NCBI GenBank assembly: GCA_029532415.1
Contig: JAQOTA010000069.1
Location: 1,798,001-1,862,000 of the forward strand
Reading direction: 5' to 3'
Source of the DNA: Marasmius tenuissimus
Lineage: Eukaryota > Basidiomycota > Agaricomycetes > Agaricales > Marasmiaceae
Length of the DNA: 64,000 nucleotides
The position numbers and the translations under genes were made by a program. This document shows positions 55,502 to 64,000 of the stretch, one piece after another. Below the pieces are notes generated by a model. The model was given only the letters and a program-made list of their open reading frames with translations. It did not search any database and was not told where the DNA came from. Within the stretch, counting starts at the first letter, position 1; every line of letters starts with the position of its first letter.

Positions 55502-57678
55502 ATGATGGCTGAGGAAACGTCTCCCCTCCTTGCTAATGCTCACGACGAGCCTCAAAATCGTCATGCCACGATTCAAACGTCTCCGAGCACTCATACGGTT
55601 GGAGAGAATGGGACAGAGCCAGGGACATCGACAGTAAACTTGATTTCAATCGTGCGTTCATATTCTCGGAGTCGCCGTTGAGCTCAGACTAACTCGAAGA
55701 GCTGCTTAGATTGGACCTCTGACGATTGGGATATTTCTGTCTGCCATGGACCAGACGGTCATCGTTGCCTGTGGGTTTTCGACATTCTTCGTGAATCAAT
55801 TGAAGAAACACATGTGCAACCGAAGCGTACCCTTTGATTGGAAATGAACTCAAGCAACTCCAAAAAACAAGTTGGATCGCGACGAGCTACATGCTAACAG
55901 TTACGACCTTCCAGTACGTCTCCAATCGTATTTACAAGCTACAATCCTCTGATATTTTGGCTTTGCAAGGCCTCTATACGGCAAGCTCAGTGACATATTC
56001 GGTCGGAAAACATGCTTGTTATTCACCTATTGCGTGTTCGGAATCGGGTGTTTGTTATGTGGGCTTTCCAAGACGATGGATCAACTCATTCTGTCTCGAG
56101 CGCTCGCTGGCATTGGAGGCGGTGGAATCCCAACGTGTGTGAAGATTCTCATTCTGTGTCACGGATGCTTACTCGCAGTTTCTATTCAGTGTGGGCAACA
56201 TCATTGTCTCGGACGTGGTACCGCTTCGCTCCAGAGGAACCTGGCAAGGTGATACCCAAATTCTGTAGGAGTTATCCTGACTTACGGTTTTCATAGGCTT
56301 CATCAATATCATCTTCTCGACGGGATCCATGATAGGTGCACCTCTCGGAGGCCTGTTGGCGGATACAATTGGTTGGAGATGGTGCGTACGAGCCAGCTGT
56401 CAAAAAGACTCAACACCCACCCGATACCTCAGGGCTTTCCTCATTCAAGTTCCGATCGTTGTAGCGGCCTTTCTGTCCGTGTCTCTTACACTACACCTCC
56501 CCCAAACCGAAGTCTCCGACTTCAAAACCAAAATAAAACGCGTCGACTTTCTCGGAGCTGTTACCCTCATCTTCTGCATCTTTTTCTTCCTATTCGGCCT
56601 CGAGCGCGGTGGAAACGTAGCTTGGAATGACCAGTATACGACGGGTGCTTTGGTCATTTCGGGAGTTTCGTTCATCCTTTTCGCTTTGACCGAGATGAAG
56701 TGGGCACGGGAGCCGTTTGCGCCACGAAGAATCATCGTCAATCCTAGCCTGATAGCAGCCTACCTGGTCAACTTCTTCGCAATCGCTTCAGAGATGTCCA
56801 TGGTCTTCCAAGTTTCCCTTTACTACCAGGCGGTCAGGTCCTTCTCGGCTGCTCAAGCTGGACTGGCTATACTGCCTGCTATCGCTGGAGGGGTTTTGGG
56901 AAGCTTGACAGGAGGGCTGGTCATTCAAGCAACCGGGAAGTATTACCTGATCACTGCCCTCGCGTGTTTCCTGCAAGTGGTGGGCCTGTTGGACGTTGTT
57001 CTCGGCTCAGGTATTGTTTTCGCTTCCGTGGTTGGCATCAGTGCCGGTGAGTACTTCTTACATCGCCTCAATATCATGTGCTGAATGTGCCACACAGGTC
57101 TTTTTGTGTCCATGCTGGGCAATGGTACGTCGTGCTTTGGGCTTCCGCTCCCTTGGCTTCGCTGACAGTTCGTTCAGGAGCCGCGGTGACTACGAGTTTG
57201 GTTGCGTTGATAGCTAATGCAGGCAAGGAAGACCAAGCGATTGCTACAGCAGGTTTGTTTTGTGCGTTCTCAATGGTTTTCTTAGCTGACCTTCACATCC
57301 GTAGTGTCATACCTCTTCCGTTCGCTTGGAGCCGTGGTCGGTATTTCCGCCGGAAGTACAATCCTACAGGACACCCTTCGGAGCATTCTTCGCCACAGGC
57401 TGACCGGTCACGATGTCAATGAGGTGAACTCCGTTCTTTACGCCCGTTCTTCAATAGGTGACTAGCCGTCGATACCTCTAATGACTTTTTCCTAGATCGT
57501 AAGGCGGGTACGAGAATCCCTTCAATATCTCGACCAACTAGACCCGGAGACAAGGGCAGTGGTGAAAACGTCATACGAGTCTTCCATTCAAGTCGCTATG
57601 TGGTATAGCGTGGGACTCGCCGTTTGCACTTTTGCATGCTCGCTGTTCATCAAGGAGAAACCATTATCGCGGTCTTAA
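55502..57678 (+). CDS. MFS transporter, multidrug/basic amino acid type
   Basis: Eleven exons (55502-55651, 55710-55770, 55826-55913, 55970-56134, 56190-56248, 56297-56381, 56433-57046, 57098-57124, 57178-57252, 57305-57423, 57496-57678) give 541 residues in one frame. After a 50-residue hydrophilic N-terminus come IGIFLSAMDQTVIVA-type helix 1, then GKLSDIFGRK, the loop 2-3 signature of the major facilitator superfamily, then a GIGGGG motif and SDVVPLRSRG of the drug:H+ antiporter type. About 14 hydrophobic segments follow, the 14-helix layout of fungal vacuolar basic amino acid or multidrug transporters. The substrate cannot be told. I chose the TATTCAG acceptor at 56189 since it restores the conserved IPTVGNIIVSD. 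Confidence 0.85.
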
Positions 57679-58107
57679 TTGAACGGGTAACGAGGGCGAC
57701 GAGGTCAGGGGACAGGAGGGGGGATCCGGGGAGTACTCAATAGAAGATCATAATGACTTGCGCTCCGTTTCATTCATCCTTCATATACTTTTGACCAGCA
57801 GTCAATGTGACGTCCGCCCTATACACGAATTCGTTATGCCGTTGTCTATTATTGGTTCCTCCCAGTTCCCCCTCAATAAATTTCGCCCAAGGGCTGGAAC
57901 GAGCTATGGCGTTTACATGAATGGTCGTGAAACAAGCATCGTTCCTTCTAATTCAGGAAAAGTCACTGTCCATTCTGGACCGGTTTATTCGAGGGGCTTC
58001 ATGGATGGACGGATCAGTCAATTCGATCCCTAGGGTATAAAACCATCGCACCATATCTGACTATCCTTCACCTCAACAACCTGTTCTCGAATATCACAAC
58101 TCTCACA
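57679..58107. other. Intergenic stretch with TATA box for the HsbA-like gene
   Basis: TATAAAA at 58036-58042 lies about 70 bp before the next ATG. Otherwise nothing recognisable. Confidence 0.5.
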
Positions 58108-58821
58108 ATGAAGTTCTTCTCTGTCCTTGCTCTCGCCTCCTTGGCTCTCGCCACTCCTTTCAAACGCACTACTGTCGACCAAGTCAAGGCTGACATCGCC
58201 CAGATCTCAACCCAAGTCGGGGCTCTGGATAGTTCCATTAAAGCTTTTCCCGACAACGGTGGATCCCTTGGTCAGGCTCTTGTACGTGATTCTCCCGCTC
58301 TTCCTGTGCCGTCCATATTCACTTTTCGAAGGCCATCCACAAGACCGCGACTCAACTCGTCAGCACGCTCAATCAAGGGACCAAGGATGTCAACGTATGC
58401 TTTACATCTAAGTGTCTCTGAGCCGTTTTTCATTGCTCACGGGGACTATCATCAGGACGTCTCACCCCCGAGCGAATCCGACAGCGAAACCATCCTCACT
58501 TCCGTCGAAGCTTTCGTTCCCACTATTAAATCTGCCTTGCAAGCCGTAGTTAACAAGAAACCGGCGTTCCAGAAACTTGCTATCGGTGGAATAGTCAAGC
58601 TCGTTAAGCAGGACCTTGCGAGCCTTGGTTCGGCTAGCAAGTCATTCGAGGATGCGTTGATTAACAAAGCACCGGTTCGTCTTTCCCCCATTCTAACCTG
58701 AGAACTGCGAATCTTGACGACTGGTTATTTGTAGAATACCCTCAAGTCCAAGGCGCAGGAGACTGCGAATACGGTCAATAAGGCGTTTGCGGATGCTCAG
58801 GCGGCCTATGCCGACGTTTAG
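58108..58821 (+). CDS. HsbA-like secreted cell-wall protein
   Basis: Four exons (58108-58281, 58332-58394, 58456-58674, 58735-58821) give 180 residues. The signal peptide is MKFFSVLALASLALA, followed by TPFKR, a possible Kex2 site. The mature protein is alpha-helical and lacks cysteine, with the pattern seen in hydrophobic surface-binding protein A / cell wall galactomannoprotein: VKADIAQISTQVGALDSSIK, later ILTSVEAFVPTIKSALQAVV, then a Lys/Ala-rich end. Length is typical. Known HsbA binds hydrophobic surfaces and recruits cutinase in Aspergillus; the role here is inferred from family only. All introns are in phase 0. Confidence 0.8.
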
Positions 58822-61024
58822 ATGACGAGGCAGGGCCTCGTACATATCGTCGATCTGATTCGTGCTTAGAGATATTTTCTACTGGCGTTGTAGCCCTTAG
58901 AGAATCCGATACTACCAGATGGTGTGCGGATAGGAACTAAGAGCGGGTAGTTTAGTAAACATTCTGTGCCTTGTACCTATTACTATCGTGTTAATACGCT
59001 TACAACTATTTTTTTTTTCGATATTTGATACTTGCTGAAAGCTGCTGGTGGTAGGACCGTGGGAGGACCATCATAATTCATCTTTTTAGGATGAATCAGA
59101 ACACCGTTGTCGCCCCAAGCCCATCGTCGTCGGAGGCGGGGGCCGTGAAGGCCCGATATCGGGGCTGGAAAGGGCAGGAAACCTTTCTCACGTCTCCGTT
59201 ACACCGGAGCTTTTGCCCTCACCACCACGGTCGCTGAAAATTCGAACACCCCTCTTCCGACTTCGCTCGTCTTGATTCTCCAAAATTCTTTTCTGCCGAA
59301 CGACAAACCGCTTGGTAGACAGAACGAAGAACAGAAATCGACCAGATGACTTCAATCGCTACCCCACTATCGTGACTCCAGCCATGAAACACCATCTGAT
59401 GTCTATACCTTGCCTGGTGCCAGGGTAGTTCAAACTCCAGAATTCTGTTGACGGGACAAAGCTACAAATACTCAAGGGCATGTCGGCTATAATAGGGTTC
59501 TTCTGGCTGGTGCAGCGTTGTAGAGGGCCCAGGTGCGAAATTCAACTCTGATAACTCGTATCTTGAGCCTAAAGCCTTCTCCAAGCCGAATTTAGGCTTA
59601 AAATGAGTTCGTGGTAACGGATACCGTCTGTAATCTTCTCAAAAACTTCATTCTAATCAAGAACACGATGGAAAAATCAATTGGGAGTGGAGCGTTTGGC
59701 GTTTACATTTGGAGAGATCCAAAACGATCACGCGTTTTGAACCTTCACCGGACTCTCAAGCCATGGTGTCCTCCGCGTAGCTTCCGTTGTGAAACTATTC
59801 ATGGGTCAATGAGATTCTAACCTCGTTTTTTCCCCTGGCGTCGTGCCATTGACCTCTTATCTGCCTGACACAGAGTATATGGGTGACCAAAAATAATTTC
59901 TTAGTTATACATTCTTCAACATCTTTGTTACTGATCTTTTGACCCGTGTTTCTGATACTGGCTTCGTCGCAATTTGATGGTCACTGTCAATGGTCACTGG
60001 CTGCAGGCTCGGTCACAAACAAGACGTCCTCGGGTCTTCGGTTATACCATGGTATTTGGCTCATTCCTGGCGACCCTATGGGAGTCCTAAATCAGAGAGA
60101 TGAACAGGAATTTCCACCAGAAATGCAGCCAGGCTCACACTAATAGCTTCGTTGTTTTGGTTTAACGACCGGGCAATATGATCCCTTTCTAGTCGAACGA
60201 AAACCGCCAATAGCTCTCTCCTTGCCCCAATTCTGGCTATAACCTCGCGTTGGCACCTTCTGTTCTCTGGATTCATGCGACTCAGCTCCTGCTCTACATT
60301 TACGACTCCATACGACATCCGGTCACCTCGCTTGATTGTCTACTTCTCCGCAGTCTCAGGCTTTCGGGACTACGCCTAACGATGGGCGTTCAAACGTTCA
60401 AGGACTGTATTATCATGACGCACCCAAGTCGCTCAAGATCGTTCTCCCTGCGAGGACCTCGGTTCGTCGAGGCCCGATATCTTCGATTGTATTGAACATT
60501 CACGTCGAGGGTCGGGCTTTTCAATAGCAACGCACGTTGTGCTTGCAAGCCTCGTTTGTTCTGGCAAGAACACCTGTGGTTGCGTCACTGCGGCGGCATA
60601 CGATGTGGAAGACCCCGGCCCTGCTCTACCGTGTCTGTGTATGTTACCACAACGTGTCAAATGGAAGAGAACGGGATTCCAGGGTACTGAACGATGCTCC
60701 TGCCCAGCGGCGTTCCACGCGCCCACCGCCGAGAGTCAGTCACCACACGTACAACGTGTCCACATGAGAAGACTTGCAACTCGAGGAATGGTGTTTGGCA
60801 TACCCCGTGAAGCACGCCTGGCGACTCGAGTCCACGCTCATCCCCTACGATTCGCGAACCTCTTCTGGACAATCATCAACCCAATGATCTGCTCTGCTCC
60901 TTGTCCAGCTATCCCATAATTGCGACCCTCAAATCAGTGATCTTTTCTGATGTCTATCTTCGATACTTTGACGCGCCCAAACGATATGGCAGGGTAAGGC
61001 GGAGAAGCTGCCGAATAATAGAAA
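58822..61024. other. 2.2-kb stretch without an assignable gene
   Basis: A T-run lies near 59010. Overlapping open frames at 60433-60919 on both strands show no known domain; a Cys-rich + frame there (with CSGKNTCGC) has no signal peptide. Nothing is supported. Confidence 0.35.
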
Positions 61025-61164
61025 CACTGGGTGCAAAATAACATAATGCACGTGGTATTATTCAATTTATATGCTAAATTTATTCCAAATTTGGCATTTT
61101 TTGAAATAAATTCAGCATAAAGATTGAATAATACCGCGTGAATTATGCTTTTTTGCACCCAGTG
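61025..61164. mobile_element. 140-bp hairpin MITE
   Basis: The ends CACTGGGTGCAAAA and its complement TTTTGCACCCAGTG bound an almost complete palindrome: CATAATGCACGTGGTATTAT pairs with the ATAATACC-CGTGAATTATG arm, and inner AT-rich arms pair as well. No coding capacity. The flanks GAAA and AAAG leave the target duplication unclear. Confidence 0.75.
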
Positions 61165-61898
61165 AAAGTATAAACAGATGGACTCAACTCAATTGCACGA
61201 CTGGAGTCTTCGGTAGACATGGGGTAAGGACATGATATCTATCAAGCTTTCCCTGACCACAGAAATGACACATAAACTAGATCATCCCATAATGCTTAGG
61301 CTTCGCGTTGGGATTGGATGTTTGGCCGAATCGGACATGTACAGCTATTCTCCGAGGCTCACACATTCCCGTACCTTCGGAGCGTGCGTAAGTATGCGCC
61401 TAAACTACCCTTTATCTTTACTCGCGTGCCGTCAAGGGTATCGGAAGCTGTTCCTTGTACCTGTAGAAACCCGACGCGGTGCGGGTCAGTATTCATTCCG
61501 TTAAATACTCGGAAAAGCGGCTCGACCAGCACGGGTGCAATTGTAGATACACGAGTTCGAATAGATATGATCGAGACGTCTGTACGAAGTACTGTGCTGT
61601 GGAATGACAAAAACTCCGATGATGCATCGCCTCTCAAAATTGAAAACTATCCAGAGAGTTTATCCCGACCGGATTCCAACCCTCGTCCTGAAATACAACA
61701 ATTCGATCGATTCCCTTTGCCTTCTACTCCTGGCCCTCCATGTCAAAGCACCTATGAGTCTTGTGGCTCCCCGGGTAACACCTGTTACTCCAAGAGAGGA
61801 TCGAACTGTTCTTGGTCGCCTAATGGTAACCAGTAAAATGTCATCAATTACATCCTGAGACAAGACTCGGGGGACCCACCGCAAATAACAATTTGGAT
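61165..61898. other. Stretch with an unassigned open frame
   Basis: A 172-codon frame (61318-61836, +) has no known domain, and the opposite strand is also open for shorter stretches. Left unassigned. Confidence 0.35.
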
Positions 61899-62318
61899 TT
61901 AACGAAAAATCCTCCTCTCTACACCATCCGGCGTGGTTATAACAACTTCCTGAGCACCTCTCTGGACGATTCCATATCCAGGCGGCAAAAACGTATTGAA
62001 GCCTTCGTAAAGTTGGCCATTATAGCGGAATAGCACCGCAACTCGATGGATGGTCTCTGTCGCGTTTGACCTTGAAGAAAAGCGTCAGACTGAAAGATAG
62101 CGATCGCATGCACTGATAGAATAGCTTTTATGCGAAGGAGGCATAATGGCGTACCTGCCAGATTTAAAGTCTTGCATCGCTGCCAAGAACTGGTGGTATG
62201 TCTGAGGCTCGTCCGCGTAGGTGGCTTTGATCTCGTCGAGGTAGCCCAATGCATCAGCGAATTTGACTCTGGGAGGCTGGAGAGGTGGGAGCGTTCGTGA
62301 AGAGTATGTCTGTGCCAT
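61899..62318 (-). CDS. Stand-alone PAH-domain (Sin3-type) protein
   Basis: Two exons, 62155-62318 and 61899-62070, give 111 residues. I take the ATG giving MAQTYSSRTLPPL. Residues about 20-105 form one paired amphipathic helix domain: VKFADALGYLDEIKATYADE, then YHQFLAAMQDFKSGR, a helix 3 piece TIHRVAVLFRYNGQLYEGFN, and the signature TFLPPGYGI. PAH domains of Sin3 scaffold proteins bind short helices of repressors and recruit histone deacetylases; full Sin3 has three or four PAHs and over 1,000 residues. Here a single domain makes up almost the whole protein, so it might act as a competitor or adapter. That role is inference. Confidence 0.8.
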
Positions 62319-64000
62319 GGTGGTGGGTGTCAAAGGGAAGAGGGAGGAAACGTCACGGAAAATATACTTAGGGGGAGGGGAAAAGAACCCGGTATCTTAA
62401 CACTCTGACATCTTTTTACAGTAATACTGTCATATAGAAGGTCCCCGAATTCCTGATGGCCAGACTCCACGGGCCACGGCCAACTTGCAATTGGTCGATT
62501 GCGGGGGATCCGGTACGAACTCCCGACAGGTTGTTGATTCTGTTATTATGACTCGTCCCGACAGACCATCGTAAGTTGTGATGGGAATGAAGACTCCACA
62601 TCTTCCATAACAACCTTAGAGCGCTGAAGTGTGTACACTCAGCCCCGGACCCCAATAGAGGAGCTGAGAGAACTACGAAAGGTAAGAGTGAAATTGCTAA
62701 TTCGTACCTTTAGACTTCCCTTAGTACTATTTGAGATCGTAAGTAGTAACAACATTTCCGGGGTATCACCGAGTCGGGAGACTAGATCTGTTTATCTCAA
62801 TTCCGTTCGGCAAATTCCATCCCTTTCGATCTTCATGACGCCGAGGCTGTTTAAAGGTCTTCGGCAGGAGAAGGCACTTGAGAGCCTGGAATGAGAGGAT
62901 CCGTGTATCCATCGGAGCTATACTGCGTGGCGAAGGACACGCACGCTGCGAGAATATCACACGACCTGACAGGCTGTGTACGTCGAGAACTTGCAAAGAA
63001 AAACCTCACCGAGATTGGTGTATATATGCTTTTGGACGATCCAATCAGAGCCAAGCCATGGATAAATTATCGAGCGAACCCCATATCCGAGGACACTGTA
63101 GCGAGAGACCAAATATCAAGCGCGGAACTAGAGGGACAAGTTACATACCTTAGTCCAGATAGGACTAGCTTCTGAGATGCTGATACTCCTACGACTCCCT
63201 GAATTGTCCCTGAATTGGACTAGACAATGTCGACCGGTCTCTCCGTCGAGCAGAATCACCAAGTAACCACTTCAATTGCTTTCTGCTACGGACTGATGGT
63301 TTCCAGTAGGTAGTTGGAAATCTCCAGTTAGCTCAGCTGGGAGATCTCCGGCAAGATGGCATGGGTAAATGGTTTGACCGCCGCGTTCACGCAGCGAGAG
63401 GATATACTGGGACGCCAATCATGTACTACATCGGAAATGGTTTAGGAGCTACAGCGAAGAAACCATCGCGCAGAACCCCCCCAGAGTTCATGAGAGATAG
63501 TATTCGAAGGGCCGTAGAGGTCCGAACCCTCGTTTGAGAACCAATCAGGGAGGGTATCAGACGGATGAGAAGATGAAGGTTCGACCTGTTCCAAAAGAGA
63601 GCGAATTCGGGCCGTATCTGACCGTGTAATTTATAGTCGAAGGAGAAGCTGGGGAAAATTGGTGTGAAGGCTGTCGCGCGGTCTTCTCAATAGATGATCA
63701 TAAAAAACCGGAACTGAGCCCCTGGCTCAGGAAACCACATCAATTGACAAATTTACAAGAGAACTGAGCGGAAATTGTTTCAATTTGTAGGACTGCATCG
63801 CTAAGCCTCGTAAGGTTCGCAGTTTCGTGTGCTCAATGTAGCTTTGAGATAAGTACCTCTATTGGATGTAGAATAGACCGAATCAGTCGATCCTAATTTC
63901 GACGACTCCCTGCGAAAACAAGGTCCTGCCGCGGAACAGAAACAATCAGAACGAAATGGATGAGTCCACAATTCAGTAGCGAGATGTTACTTTAAGAGGT
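62319..64000. other. Right end, no supported gene
   Basis: A + frame at about 62891-63175 has protein-like composition (KKNLTEIGVYMLLDDPIRAK) but no domain I can name; it may be part of an exon of an unrecognised gene. From 63176 on I see only short frames. The stretch at 63331-63350 resembles a tRNA D-arm but no tRNA can be folded. Confidence 0.35.

Noticed and set aside
59660..59730. Kinase glycine-loop look-alike (IGSGAFGVYIW)
   Set aside because: One residue short of the usual loop, and no lysine, HRD or DFG motif follows in any frame.
63329..63400. tRNA-like TTAGCTCAGCTGGGAG
   Set aside because: Resembles a D-arm, but there is no T-loop GGTTCRA at the right distance and no acceptor stem pairing.
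1..64000. CRISPR arrays, operons, prokaryotic signals
   Set aside because: The window is eukaryotic: spliced genes and LTR elements; no regular repeat-spacer pattern is present.

Overview
This window looks like a chromosome piece from a filamentous basidiomycete, most likely an Agaricomycete. Genes are broken by many short introns of about 50-60 bp with GT..AG ends. The gene families present (a DUF7025-AAA ATPase, an F-box/LRR protein, an HsbA-like wall protein, CFEM proteins) and the Ty1/copia elements fit that group. The organism call is an inference from gene structure and family content; no marker gene names the species.

Left part (1-24.2 kb): a decaying tandem array. Its unit pairs a zinc-type alcohol dehydrogenase (ADH) on the + strand with a small secreted, GPI-anchored CFEM protein on the - strand. 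One ADH is intact but cut by the window edge (1-1224). Others are relics (about 5.8 kb, 7.6-9.3 kb, 45.0-45.8 kb). Five CFEM genes can be spliced in silico (stops at 3655, 6240, 9716, 17565, 22565). Each has the same four-exon plan and an exon 1 of exactly 49 nt. Two more copies are relics (19.8-20.0 kb and 23.6-24.0 kb). Three of the genes keep a TATA box about 155-165 nt, and a 15-bp palindrome about 70-76 nt, upstream of the ATG. At 2467-3241 lies an unrelated secreted, membrane-anchored protein. A low-complexity repeat domain (12.5-17.1 kb) carries a duplicated promoter-like block and a degenerate TGGTCAGA repeat.

Middle (24.2-43.8 kb): a stack of nested mobile elements. A DNA transposon with 36-bp matching ends (counting the TA) and a TA target duplication (24206-43784) sits where the TATA region of the last CFEM relic should be. 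Inside it is an old copia element (Copia-A, 24604-43300, - strand). Copia-A was hit by three later insertions: a 2.7-kb element of unrecognised type with CCGG target duplications and one spliced orphan gene (25165-27870), a solo LTR (29670-30186), and a complete, recent, nearly intact copia element (Copia-B, 33862-43032). Removing the stack puts an ADH relic next to the CFEM relic, as in the rest of the array.

Right part (43.8-64 kb): ordinary gene-dense host DNA. It holds an F-box protein (-), a short-chain dehydrogenase-like protein (+), a small-fragment F-box relic (-), a low-complexity nuclear-type protein (+), a 19-exon DUF7025-AAA ATPase (+), an 11-exon MFS transporter (+), an HsbA-like secreted protein (+), a 140-bp hairpin MITE, and a stand-alone Sin3-type PAH-domain protein (-). 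The last kilobase shows nothing I can assign.
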